From a virus: 20,638 bases of DNA. The notes beneath the pieces were generated by a model, which saw only the letters and a program-made list of their open reading frames with translations, had not been told where the DNA came from and did no database searches. The stretch covers positions 1 to 20,638 of the IMG/VR virus record IMGVR_UViG_3300009183_000435. One strand, 5' to 3'. Made by a program: the position numbers and the translations under genes. Positions 7,020-15,538 of this stretch are shown here, piece by piece (the stretch's first letter is position 1; the number at the start of each line of letters is the position of its first letter).

Positions 7020-8971
7020 CTAAAATATATACTCCGCAGACCCGCGAGAGCACAGCAGAGAGGCATTGTAGTTGTAGACGGCGTGGAGGGTGTAGGCTGC
7101 CGCATCGGGGCAGTTGAAGGTAAGATTCACAACTGCGTTCAGGATCATTGAACGCTACCCTGGTTTTCACCATATTTCAGCTAGGGACTAGACTATACCT
7201 TCTGCGATCATCGAGGGGTGCTAACCCTCTCACGCACTTTCCTGGTAGTCGTTGAGACAGATTCCGTGGCCTTGCATAGCGGCTGTAGGAAACGTCTGCG
7301 GATTATCCATTGTTTCATTCTAATCGTTTTTACCATTGGGAAGGGACATTACCCCTGTTCCCTCATCCCCTTTTCAGAGGTGAGGTGGTAGATTAGACTT
7401 TAGGAACTTCCCGCATATCGGAAATAAGCACTGCCTTATTCACTGGGAGCAGAGGGGTCCTCCTCTACATCAGTAGCAGCACAAGCCCATCCATGTTTAG
7501 GCTTTCCATGCACAAGTTTGCTCTCCCTGTCCCAGGCCACATTCACCTGGGAGAAGGGGAGCTCGGTCCAGTAGGCCGTAGAGGCTGCGGCGGTAGGAGG
7601 CTGGGCCACGGTCAGCACCTGGCTGGTCACAGCGGAGGCCTTCTCGTCGCTGACCAGATTCCAGAGCTGGTTAGACTCGTCGTCGAAGCGAGAGAAGACC
7701 TCGCCGTTGTAGGTCAGCACTACCTGCCTTAAGTTAGGCCACACCAGGGCCTGGCCAGGAGTGATGGTAGCAGGAGTCAGCCAGAGAAGGATGGACTTCA
7801 CTTCTCCAGCGCGGAAACCAGTCAGATTCACGCTCTGGGCGTAGGGAGCTGCGCCGCCAGATGCCAGTGGCACCTGCACTTCCTGCTGTGCAAAATGCAT
7901 AAGCGGCAGGGTGTACGCTTGGGTATTCATATCGACACGCCTAGCGAGCAGGTCAGAAGAGTCAGTCAGCATCTCCTGCTTCACCTGGACCAGGGCCGCG
8001 GCGAGGGCGGCGGGGAAGTTGGTGGCATTGCCGCCAGTGCCGACGAAGATGACGGACTGGGGTGCAAACAGCTCGATAGTCAAAACGATGGGTTGTACGA
8101 GTAAGTCACTTGGGAAGGGGAAGGGCTTACCGGCAGCCCTGACGCTGTTGTGGGGCAGCTTGAGGTAGAGGTAGGCTTTCGAGCCGTTCATAGCTGCGGA
8201 GCCGACTGCGTGCTGTCCGCCCTGCTGGAGGATGTTGTTTGCCTTGATGGAATTCTCGGCCTCTGACAGGTTTGCCAGCAGCATCTGGGCGCCGGTGAAA
8301 AAAAATTGGGCACTTGCGGGCCCTCGTGATACTTTCATATCACGCCTGACTATACCTTCTGCGATCATAGGGGGGTGCTAATCCCCTCACGCACTTTCCT
8401 GGTAGTCGATGAGACAGACACCATACCCTTGCATAGCGGGATTAGGTGAGGTCTGCGGATTATCCATTGTTCATTCTGATAGTTGTTACCGTTGGGAAGG
8501 GACATTACCCCTGTTCCCCTATCGGGCTTTCGTCCGGAGGGTGGTATATCAGACTTTAGGAACTTCCCGCATATCGGAAATGAGCCCTACTTTATTGAGT
8601 AGGACAAGACCCAGTCGTTGAGATTAAACCTCAACAGTCAAGCCATAGCGCACGGAGATCCTATTCACCATGTTGTAGCCCCAGCCGAGTGGCAGTGCCA
8701 GATTTGCATCCGCGGAGGTGGCGGTAGGGAAGGTCAGCTGCAGTATGATATCGGAGATTCCCTGATTTGGCGATATGATTACCTGGCTGGATCCTGCACC
8801 TAATGTCGTCAGCTGTTGTGTAAAACGCGTGTTGACAATCGCTGGAAAGGCCTGTTTAGATGTATTGGACTCTCCCGCATAATATGTGTCACACATCTCG
8901 CCGGGACGAATAGACTGCTGCACCGACTCTGTGAGTTCTGACTGCATTTGGGGGTTATACTCACAGCCCAT
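7020..8971 (-). CDS. MCP: Major capsid protein (double jelly-roll), three exons
   Basis: Exon 1 is 8971-8641, exon 2 is 8316-7499 and exon 3 is 7145-7020; joined they give 1275 bases, 424 residues plus stop, with the frame kept across both junctions. Exon 1 ends in LGWGYNMVNRISVRYG, the conserved block of PLV/virophage MCPs; exon 2 resumes with SSAQFFFTGAQML and ends with FSQVNVAWDRESKLVHGKP; exon 3 completes it with ILNAVVNLTFN ... YTLHAVYNYNASLL, the usual C-terminal strands. Two group I introns interrupt it. Without splicing only 115- and 310-residue truncated products are possible, the second with about 17 intron-encoded residues at its front and 24 at its end. It forms the capsid shell. 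Its length is somewhat short for PLV MCPs. Junction 2 is well determined; the 3' edge of intron 1 could alternatively be 6 bases later (exon 2 from 8310). Confidence 0.85.
7146..7498 (-). ncRNA. Group I intron 2 of the MCP gene
   Basis: 353 bases. Exon 2 end AAGCCU (7504-7499) pairs with the guide GGGCUU (7488-7483), six pairs with the diagnostic U-G at the cut. The adjacent GGAU (7492-7489) pairs with the first bases AUCC of exon 3 (P10), fixing the 3' site after G7146. The P, Q, R, S core is nearly the same as in intron 1; P7 strands are 7250-7244 and 7199-7191. A GAAA-capped stem follows in the P9 region. No endonuclease ORF inside. It is 29 bases longer, mostly in the region before the core. 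Confidence 0.92.
8317..8640 (-). ncRNA. Group I intron 1 of the MCP gene
   Basis: 324 bases. The core reads P (gatatgcgggaagttcctaa), Q (aatccgcagac), R (gactacc, 8407-8401) and S (ggtatagtc, 8356-8348), in group I order; R and S pair as P7, the guanosine site. Exon end GGCU pairs with GGUC in a P1 hairpin with the required U-G at the splice point (8641/8640). A P9 hairpin CGTGATA/TATCACG lies just before the 3' end, and the terminal G is 8317. The first exon 2 bases (CA-A-GU) can pair with ACUG beside the guide as P10, with one bulged A. No ORF inside. Confidence 0.85.
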
Positions 8972-9002
8972 ATTTTAATTTAAAATGTGGACTCTCAATA
9001 TA
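8972..9002. promoter_or_regulatory. Divergent promoter of MCP and its neighbour
   Basis: 31 bases between the MCP start (8971, leftward) and the ATG at 9003. The MCP side is an A/T-only near-palindrome (attttaatttaaa, 8972-8984); the rightward start is preceded by CTCAATATA. An extra in-frame ATG at 8985 would leave only 13 bases between the genes. Confidence 0.5.
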
Positions 9003-9317
9003 ATGGCACGCAAGACGAAAGCCGAAATGGTCCAGGAAGGTTCATCTGTTCATATGCACGCCAGCGGTAGGGATTATGCGACCAAAGCGACCGGAGAGCA
9101 GCACACGAAAACGAAGGGACATCTGATGGAGGGAATTGTCGCCGGCGTGCCCAAGCGTATCCTCCCGGTCGTTATTGACGGCATCGTTCGTGGCATCCCC
9201 AAATACAGCGATAGAAGTCTGGACCCCGAGACGATGCGCGTGAAGCCATCTGCCACCAGAGATGACATGGCCTCGTTTGGCTCCGGGAACTTCGCGCAGG
9301 GTAAGGTGGGCCGTTAG
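9003..9317 (+). CDS. Hypothetical small protein with amphipathic helices
   Basis: 104 residues from the ATG at 9003 (context AATATA-ATG); an ATG six codons upstream at 8985 is possible but lies inside the A/T-rich promoter. The segment MEGIVAGVPKRILPVVIDGI (about 41-60) looks amphipathic and could interact with membrane; both ends are polar. No family recognised. It lies between MCP and the ATPase, a location where PLVs keep virion genes. Confidence 0.6.
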   Translation: MARKTKAEMVQEGSSVHMHASGRDYATKATGEQHTKTKGHLMEGIVAGVPKRILPVVIDGIVRGIPKYSDRSLDPETMRVKPSATRDDMASFGSGNFAQGKVGR

Positions 9318-9318
9318 A

Positions 9319-9555
9319 TCATTTCATCTTCTCCTTGCTCAACTCATCACAACGCTTCTGTAGATACTCCGCAACGACCTTCTTTGAAGGCTTTTTCTCA
9401 ATGATAGATGCGAGACTGGTGCCATCCAGCCCTGTATCTATCGGTTTCACTTGCCCCTTCAGCACCTTCTTCTTTTCAGCCGGAGTGGGCTCCTTTTTAT
9501 TAACTTGCTTTCGCATATCCATAAATTCTTTGAGGAAGGCTGGTAGTTCAGGCAT
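9319..9555 (-). CDS. Hypothetical lysine-rich small protein
   Basis: 78 residues, about one fifth lysine, predicted mostly helical. The stop is one base from the stop of the converging gene. The start is preceded by the element ACAG-ATG and a TATA box shared with the ATPase. No family recognised; basic character suggests a nucleic-acid or capsid-interior role, by inference. Confidence 0.6.
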   Translation of the reverse strand: MPELPAFLKEFMDMRKQVNKKEPTPAEKKKVLKGQVKPIDTGLDGTSLASIIEKKPSKKVVAEYLQKRCDELSKEKMK

Positions 9556-9587
9556 CTGTGTATCTATAAAATATACCGTTTATTAGA
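9556..9587. promoter_or_regulatory. Bidirectional promoter of packaging ATPase and small lysine-rich gene
   Basis: A single TATAAAATATA box (9565-9575), readable on both strands, lies in the 32 bases between two divergent start codons; TATTAGA precedes the ATPase ATG. Confidence 0.6.
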
Positions 9588-10292
9588 ATGGCAGAGAACC
9601 CTGATACCTACTTGGCACACGCCGTCGCATCCAGCGTTTCGGGTTTCTCTATCCCGGTCCTCAATTTGGGCGCCTTGGAGATTCCAGATGATAAATTCGG
9701 TTGCAGCTTCATCCTCTGTGGGAGCACCAGATCGGGCAAGTCTACAATTATGAATTACCTCTACAAGAAATTCTTTTCAGGCGACTACATCTCCACTCTG
9801 ATGTCTAACTCTCTGCAGTCTGACGCATATAACTATGTGAAGAAGCACTGCAACACATCGGACCACTATCATCCAGAGGTGCTCAAAGACTGCTACCGCA
9901 TCAATCATGAGACCAAGAACAAATACAAGTTTCTGTTCATTATTGATGATGTGACACACACGAGACATGACAAGGAGATACAGCGCCTGATGTGTCTCTA
10001 CCGCAACTCGCGAATGAGCTGTATCGTCTCTGGCCAGGGGCTCGTGATGATGGATAAGCTCTCCCGGGGCAATATAAACTACGTGATGCTGGGCAAGATG
10101 AACTCGGCCTCGGAGATTGAGAGGAACATCAAAGAGTTTCTGACGGCCTTCTTCCCTACCGATATGAAGATGGCCGCAAAGATTCAGCTGTATAAGGAGT
10201 TGACGGCAGACTACTGCTGGCTGCTGATTGATAACATCAACGGGAAGATAATGCGAACCAAATTGAGGCCGGAGCAATTAATAGGCTCTTAA
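9588..10292 (+). CDS. Genome-packaging ATPase (A32-like, FtsK-HerA superfamily)
   Basis: 234 residues, the usual length for PLV/virophage packaging ATPases. Walker A is GSTRSGKST (45-53), Walker B is KFLFIIDDV with D120-D121, and IVSGQGL... in the following strand fits the downstream sensor region (SCIVSGQGLVMMDK, about 144). These enzymes pump the viral DNA into preformed capsids. The start is clear: TATTAGA-ATG with a TATA box just upstream. It is followed after 18 bases by the large fibre gene. Confidence 0.92.
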   Translation: MAENPDTYLAHAVASSVSGFSIPVLNLGALEIPDDKFGCSFILCGSTRSGKSTIMNYLYKKFFSGDYISTLMSNSLQSDAYNYVKKHCNTSDHYHPEVLKDCYRINHETKNKYKFLFIIDDVTHTRHDKEIQRLMCLYRNSRMSCIVSGQGLVMMDKLSRGNINYVMLGKMNSASEIERNIKEFLTAFFPTDMKMAAKIQLYKELTADYCWLLIDNINGKIMRTKLRPEQLIGS

Positions 10293-10310
10293 GTTATAAG
10301 CGCATAGTAG

Positions 10311-13300
10311 ATGTCTATACTCCCGCCGGCGTTTGCGAATAGTCAGCAGCCTTACTATGTGCCCTACTTCAACACGACAGAGATTACTGCGGATATCCAG
10401 GTCAGCACTATGGCTGTGAATAAGGCCGGTGCTATTGTGCTGGCGGCTGATGCCGTCAATCCAGATGTGACCGCGCCTATCATCTTTGATAGGATCGCGA
10501 CCCAGCAGCCGGCCTACCTGGCGATGAACTCGAACGCGACCGGAGTCGGCACTGGATCCAATCAAGTCACGGTCATGAACTCATTGAGAACGGCCTATGA
10601 TGATGTGGCAGCGAATGGCCTGTATCTCTATGGCAACGGTGTGCTCGGAAATCAACCAGTCGCTAGGTTTATAGAGCAGGGATTATCTGGTCGCCTCAAC
10701 ATCGAGTCCCCCCAGGTCAACATCTCCACACTCAACTCGCTCAATCTTATCGGGGTGTCGAGCATCAACGGACAGCCTGTGGGTGGCGGCGGGGGGCCCA
10801 GTGGCGGCAACGTCTTCTCTACGCTCTTTGTGACACAGACGGCCAATATATCCAGTCTATTGGTATCCAGCATCAACGGGGCTGAATTTACCAGCTCTGC
10901 TATCACTGTACCTAGTATCACTGCGGAGATCGCGGATTTGGCCAAGGCTTCCCTCTCCACCATCCAATTCAATCCCTCTGTGGGGGGCATCAGTCCAAAC
11001 ATAGATCTGGGCATGGGTGGCTTTCTGGGGGGTGTGGCCGGTGGTCTGGGCAGCGGGGTGTTTAATACTGCTCTGGGGGTGACAGCTCTTGCGACGGGTA
11101 TAGCGGGTCTGACGATGCCGAGGACAATCGTGAATGGCAACAATACCAATATCAATCCGAATGCCTTTGAGCTGGTCAATGGGACGACCCAGCTACAGGT
11201 CAGTACTCTGGGATCACAGACGAGTAATGTGCTGCGTCTGGTTCAGTCGGCCGCGCCCAACATACCTGGACAGGAAGTTTTCATTTCCACGATTGTGGCA
11301 CCTGGCACCACCTGTATACGCTCTCTGTCGGATCCTCTCAATCTGGCGAACTCTACTATTGTGACCAGCAGCCTCCAGTCGTTTGGGCAGTGGGTGCCTC
11401 TGCCTACAGGGGGAGGCGGTGGGGGGAGCAACGTCATTCCTGACCTGGTAGTATCAACTATCAACTCTATCCCGTGGGATCAGATACAATATGCCAACCA
11501 GCAGTCTATTACAACGCCTGGTAATGTTATAGTTGTGGATGCTAGCAACCAGTATCTGTATGTCGGTGCTACGATTCTGTCCCCTGTGCCCACCTATGAG
11601 TTTCAAGTGATCATCCTGGACCCTGGCATCTACAGCCTATCAGAGTTCGCGGATATGGTAGATGCGGCCAGTGTCTCTCAAGGCGTGGCAGGGGGGCAGC
11701 TGCGATTTGGTACGAACGGCCTCGGAAATATAGGGGTAAGTCTCAATCCGATTTTTCCTACCCTACCTTACCAACAAACCTATCTGCTGATTTGGAGCTC
11801 TACACCTCCTGCCAACTTCCCATTTGCCTCTTTCACACCTCCTATTACCACACCTGTTCTCGCCGCTTCCAGTGCTATCTTTGGTGCTGGTGGTTTCAAT
11901 ATATTACTACAGACCGTTCAAGGACCAAATACCATCAATCTCCCACAGACACCTACATATACTCCCAACCCTGTAGGGCCTATCTCTTTCGGTGCTAATC
12001 TCCAGGTGTCTTCGATCGCCTTTCCAACCAACGCAAACTCCAACGCAGGGGCGATTCAGATCGATAGTCTCTTCGGAATCTATAACATCGCATCTCACGG
12101 ATCGCAACCTGCTTACCTCTTAAATCCTGCTACGAGCCTTGGTGGTACCAGTGGGAGTATATTCCAATGCTTTTCTCCTAATCTCACCAATCAGTGTGCC
12201 TTAGTAGCGGACAACACGAATGGGCCACAGATTATAGCAACGACGAGCGGTGCGCCAGGCCAACTCACAGTGAGAGCGTCCCAGATGAACATATCCAGTA
12301 TCTCCTTGAGCAGCATCAATGGAGCCGTGTACCCACCACCAGCGAGCCAGACTATCTCAACCTTCCAGAATCTCAACACATCGTCCTTCACTGTCTCATC
12401 TATTAATGGGACGGCCATTTCTAACTTTGGCACCTCTACCTTCCAGAATCTATTCACATCGGCTTTCGGCGTCTCATCTATCAACGGGACTGGCTGGAGC
12501 ACTATCCAGTTTCTCAATCAATCCTCCTACCCAAATACTGGAGACAGTAGCTGGGTTGTGACTTCCAGCAATAACGTCTTGTGTTTTATTAGTTTTATAT
12601 CAGGCGTTCAACGGTTTGTAGCTATTCCATTAACAATAGGCACATACAACAATGCTACCTTTACTACGATGGTGAATGGGGCGATACAGACATTCGCAGC
12701 CGCAAACCCTGCTTACTTTCTACAGTATATCGTATTTTCTGTTGCCGTTCAAGGAGGCTTCTTCTTTTCGCTCTTTACTCTTGGAGCAGGAGCACCGCCA
12801 TTACCAGCACAATACACTATTGCATTTATCCCCGCAAACTTCGCAAACTTCCCACCTGCTACATCAGCCCAGATAACGGGGTCTGCTGTGCTATTTGGTG
12901 CCGCACAACAGGAGTATTTTTTGAGTTCTGGTGCGCTAACGGTGCAGATGCCTTCCGCTAATACAACCCCAGCACCACCCCTTCCTCCCAGAGCATTTGG
13001 ATCCGATTTACAGGTCAGCTCTATCAACATCCGAGGTGTTCCAGTTTTACCTTCAGGGGCAGAGAACCCACCTGGTGCTATCATTATGTTTGGAGGTCTA
13101 ACGGCTCCTGCTGGTTGGCTACTATGCGACGGATCTACCTATTCCTCTGCTACGTATCCATTACTATTTGTCGCGATTGGATATCTCTATGGAGGGTCAG
13201 GGGGCAACTTCCAGGTTCCAGACTTACAGACGAGAATACCAGTGGGCTGTATTACAGGAACAAACGCTCCTGCGGTTGCTGTAATGACACTCCCCAATAA

Positions 13301-13886
13301 TGGAAGCAGTAGTGCTTACGTCATTATCCAGCTGGGTTCAACGGCGGTCACTACAACCCCTCTGAATATCATAGTCCCTGGATGCGTCTTTACTACAGGT
13401 GGAGGCGTTGGGCCATTTACGGTTGTGCAGATGCTCTATGCGGATTACGGAAGGAACGTGTATTTCTGTCAAATCAATGCGACACTCGGTGCAGGTGCTG
13501 GGCCATACACTGGTAGTATCTCATTTCCAAAGCCAGCGCTCCCAACTCCTAACACTACTCTACCCTACCAGCCAGGTTTCACGGCACCTGCCTACTATGC
13601 GCCCTCTCTTGCTCCTAATCAGATACCACCACACGCTCATAACTACAATATCCAAAAGGGAGGGGCTGCGACATACAATACGGATGGAGCTAACCAAGCT
13701 TGCGGAGACCCTAATGTGAATTTCACGAATGCGAACACAGCCCAGACAAGCCCCTCAGTAGGCGGACCAGGGTTTGACACTACTTCCCTACAGTTCCCTC
13801 CTGGACTGATAGGGCCTCAAAACGTCATAGCTCTCGGTGTCCAGCCTCTGCCAACGGTGTCCGTGAATTATATTATCAAGGTGTAG
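10311..13886 (+). CDS. Large fibre-like protein with tail-collar domain
   Basis: 1191 residues; start element GCATAGTAG-ATG. The N-terminal 300 residues are Ser/Thr/Asn/Gly-rich; the motif (S)SING recurs at about residues 145, 185, 665, 695, 722 and 903, often as STFQNLNTSSFTVSSING. A module of about 165 residues is present twice (about 403-570 and 743-908). Residues about 917-980 form a Phage Tail Collar domain (PPGAIIMFGGLTAPAGWLLC ... FQVPDLQTRIPVG). After it comes an H-A-H motif as in T4 fibre tips, and the end PTVSVNYIIKV is typical of collar proteins. The likely role is a trimeric surface fibre for host attachment. The collar domain points to exchange with phages. From about nucleotide 11750 the gene uses more A/T-ending codons, hinting at a mosaic origin. 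Confidence 0.85.
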   Translation: MSILPPAFANSQQPYYVPYFNTTEITADIQVSTMAVNKAGAIVLAADAVNPDVTAPIIFDRIATQQPAYLAMNSNATGVGTGSNQVTVMNSLRTAYDDVAANGLYLYGNGVLGNQPVARFIEQGLSGRLNIESPQVNISTLNSLNLIGVSSINGQPVGGGGGPSGGNVFSTLFVTQTANISSLLVSSINGAEFTSSAITVPSITAEIADLAKASLSTIQFNPSVGGISPNIDLGMGGFLGGVAGGLGSGVFNTALGVTALATGIAGLTMPRTIVNGNNTNINPNAFELVNGTTQLQVSTLGSQTSNVLRLVQSAAPNIPGQEVFISTIVAPGTTCIRSLSDPLNLANSTIVTSSLQSFGQWVPLPTGGGGGGSNVIPDLVVSTINSIPWDQIQYANQQSITTPGNVIVVDASNQYLYVGATILSPVPTYEFQVIILDPGIYSLSEFADMVDAASVSQGVAGGQLRFGTNGLGNIGVSLNPIFPTLPYQQTYLLIWSSTPPANFPFASFTPPITTPVLAASSAIFGAGGFNILLQTVQGPNTINLPQTPTYTPNPVGPISFGANLQVSSIAFPTNANSNAGAIQIDSLFGIYNIASHGSQPAYLLNPATSLGGTSGSIFQCFSPNLTNQCALVADNTNGPQIIATTSGAPGQLTVRASQMNISSISLSSINGAVYPPPASQTISTFQNLNTSSFTVSSINGTAISNFGTSTFQNLFTSAFGVSSINGTGWSTIQFLNQSSYPNTGDSSWVVTSSNNVLCFISFISGVQRFVAIPLTIGTYNNATFTTMVNGAIQTFAAANPAYFLQYIVFSVAVQGGFFFSLFTLGAGAPPLPAQYTIAFIPANFANFPPATSAQITGSAVLFGAAQQEYFLSSGALTVQMPSANTTPAPPLPPRAFGSDLQVSSINIRGVPVLPSGAENPPGAIIMFGGLTAPAGWLLCDGSTYSSATYPLLFVAIGYLYGGSGGNFQVPDLQTRIPVGCITGTNAPAVAVMTLPNNGSSSAYVIIQLGSTAVTTTPLNIIVPGCVFTTGGGVGPFTVVQMLYADYGRNVYFCQINATLGAGAGPYTGSISFPKPALPTPNTTLPYQPGFTAPAYYAPSLAPNQIPPHAHNYNIQKGGAATYNTDGANQACGDPNVNFTNANTAQTSPSVGGPGFDTTSLQFPPGLIGPQNVIALGVQPLPTVSVNYIIKV

Positions 13887-14033
13887 ATGCCCTACCACAT
13901 CGTCGCCGGCCACGGAGGCTACTTTGTCCAGAACAAGGATACGAAGCGTAAGTACTCGCTCCACCCACTGCCGCTCGCCACGGCCAAGAAGCAGCTGGCC
14001 GCTCTACAGATCAACGCGCCCGACAGAAAATAG
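13887..14033 (+). CDS. Small basic protein (48 residues)
   Basis: ATG follows the TAG stop of the fibre gene directly (TAGATG). The protein begins MPYHIVAGHGGYFVQNKDTK and continues KYSLHPLPLATAKKQLAALQ. This 'MPY-V----G-Y-V-N--TGK--S--PL----A--QL-AL' layout is one I remember from very short proteins in giant viruses and PLVs; function unknown. It is too short for ordinary ORF cut-offs but the position, start element and pattern support it. Confidence 0.7.
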   Translation: MPYHIVAGHGGYFVQNKDTKRKYSLHPLPLATAKKQLAALQINAPDRK

Positions 14034-14054
14034 CAGCCCTCAATATACTCTATA

Positions 14055-14345
14055 ATGTCGATGACCTTCAGAGAGGTTATAGAATACTACAAGTCGAAGG
14101 GTATTGATCGTATACAGCCTGGTACAGAGGAATACGATGCAGTACTGAAAATGTGCGGTATGGAGCCGAAGCCAGTAGTGCGTGATACCACCATTCGATA
14201 TGCGCAGCCAGGAGAATGCCGCCAGCCGCTGAACGCGCCTGTAGCCGCACCTGTTGCTACACGCGCCGTATCAAAACTCGAATGGCTACAGAATGTCAGT
14301 AATCGTGAAAAATTCAACGCCCACATTCGTAAAATGAAATCATAG
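14055..14345 (+). CDS. Hypothetical protein
   Basis: 96 residues, context CTCTATA-ATG, 21 bases after the preceding gene. N-terminal helix (FREVIEYYKSKGIDRI) then an Ala/Pro/Val linker (about 56-72) and a C-terminal helix KLEWLQNVSNREKFNAHIRK. No family recognised. Confidence 0.65.
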   Translation: MSMTFREVIEYYKSKGIDRIQPGTEEYDAVLKMCGMEPKPVVRDTTIRYAQPGECRQPLNAPVAAPVATRAVSKLEWLQNVSNREKFNAHIRKMKS

Positions 14346-14360
14346 TTCTAATTATAACAG

Positions 14361-15035
14361 ATGGCACCTATGACTCCGGAGAAGAAGGCAGCATTGATGG
14401 AACGGCTCAAGGCGGGAAGGGCCAAGGTGGCGGCGGCGCGCAAGGAGGCGAAGGAGAAGGGACTCCCTGACCCTCACCCTCGCAAGAAGAGGGGCAAGAA
14501 GTCCGATGGGGCGATTGAGAACCCCATGGCAGCCCCATCTGCGAATGATACCGTGCGCGGCATTGACGAGGCGACTAAGGAAGGCGTGTCCAAGAAGCCC
14601 GTGGACCCAACCCCTGTTACTACCAAGCCCATCGACGTGCCAGGGCTCCCAGGCGATGCCGAGAAGACCGCCGAGAAGAAGGGCATTGTGCAGAGCGCCG
14701 AGAAGAAGCCAGTGCCCAAGGAGCGCAATGGCTTGAGCACCACAGGTAAGCCGAAGAAAGTGAATGCGACCGAGATGATCACAAATGAGGAGACCGGCAA
14801 CCAGGTCATTTCCGCAATGTTCCCGGGTCAGGAGGAGTCCATCAAGAAGGCCCTGAAGGTCAATAAGAAAACTGTTACTACTGCGGCCGGAATGCAGAAG
14901 GAGGAGCATCCCAATGGCATCGCTGACGGGAAGACGGTCAAGAACGTCGCCAAGCACATCCCAGATATCAAGTCCGTGGAGGGCGTGGGCAAACCCTTCA
15001 GTTTCTCTGCGGTTAAGAAATTACTTTATCAGTAA
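14361..15035 (+). CDS. Basic low-complexity protein, likely virion or DNA-associated
   Basis: 224 residues, start context TTATAACAG-ATG. The N-terminal 50 residues are Lys/Arg/Ala-rich (KAALMERLKAGRAKVAAARK, then PRKKRGKKSD); the middle is Pro/Thr/Lys-rich and disordered; the C-terminal 80 residues look folded and end in FSFSAVKKLLYQ. The start resembles the 'MERL--GR------RK' openings of abundant giant-virus and PLV proteins. Binding of packaged DNA is a reasonable inference, not shown. Confidence 0.7.
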   Translation: MAPMTPEKKAALMERLKAGRAKVAAARKEAKEKGLPDPHPRKKRGKKSDGAIENPMAAPSANDTVRGIDEATKEGVSKKPVDPTPVTTKPIDVPGLPGDAEKTAEKKGIVQSAEKKPVPKERNGLSTTGKPKKVNATEMITNEETGNQVISAMFPGQEESIKKALKVNKKTVTTAAGMQKEEHPNGIADGKTVKNVAKHIPDIKSVEGVGKPFSFSAVKKLLYQ

Positions 15036-15085
15036 GCTGACCAAACAATAGATGGCCTAAACGGTGAGTGCTACTACATATAGAA

Positions 15086-15538
15086 ATGTGGCTACCAATA
15101 GATGACACTTATAGCGTCTCTGTTGATGGTCAGGTCCGAAAGGGTAATCGCATATTGAAAGGCGCAACTGACACATTGGGCTATAGGCAGATTTCTCAAT
15201 ACAACAAACTGAAGATGCTTCATCGTCTTGTGGCCTCTCGCTTCCTCCCAGCGCCTACAGAGGAGACTTGTGAAGTAGATCATATCGACCGTGATAAGAA
15301 TAATAACCACGCGTCCAATCTCCGGTGGGTTTCCAAAAGCGCCAATATGATGAATAGGACTCACAAGATATCAGAGATAACTGGTAAGCAATATATTAGC
15401 TTATGGACATTGAAGTCCGGAGGGATACGCTATGTAGTGCGATTCCAGCGTCAAGGTCATCCTAAATATCAGAAATATCACGAGACTATGGAAGAGGCTA
15501 TAGCAGACCGCGATACATATCTCGCATCCATACAGTAG
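15086..15538 (+). CDS. HNH endonuclease with NUMOD4-like and AP2-like parts
   Basis: 150 residues from the ATG at 15086 (context CATATAGAA-ATG); a GTG six codons upstream is less likely. Order: NUMOD4-like W-x-P-I...YSVSVDGQVRKGNRILK (2-25), HNH core with H46 in KMLHRLVASRFL, D65-H66 in EVDHIDRDKNNN and N78-LRWVSKSANMMNR, then an AP2-like DNA-binding tail (IRYVVRFQRQG ... TMEEAIADRDTYLAS). This is a classical free-standing homing endonuclease architecture. Its surroundings show insertion: a start-like TAGATGGCCTAA at 15048-15059 is cut short just before it. Confidence 0.88.
   Translation: MWLPIDDTYSVSVDGQVRKGNRILKGATDTLGYRQISQYNKLKMLHRLVASRFLPAPTEETCEVDHIDRDKNNNHASNLRWVSKSANMMNRTHKISEITGKQYISLWTLKSGGIRYVVRFQRQGHPKYQKYHETMEEAIADRDTYLASIQ

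Noticed and set aside
6955-7173. 72-residue leftward frame over MCP exon 3
   Set aside because: Another frame of the same strand encodes the MCP C-terminus (YTLHAVYNYNA), and the frame would begin inside intron 2.
7436-8368. Stand-alone 310-residue protein beginning MIAEGIVRRD
   Set aside because: Its first residues and last 24 residues fall inside group I introns; the true product is MCP exon 2.
14361-14957. Leftward leucine-rich frame opposite the basic protein gene
   Set aside because: Antisense artefact of lysine/glutamate-rich codons; the rightward frame has the start element and a familiar composition.
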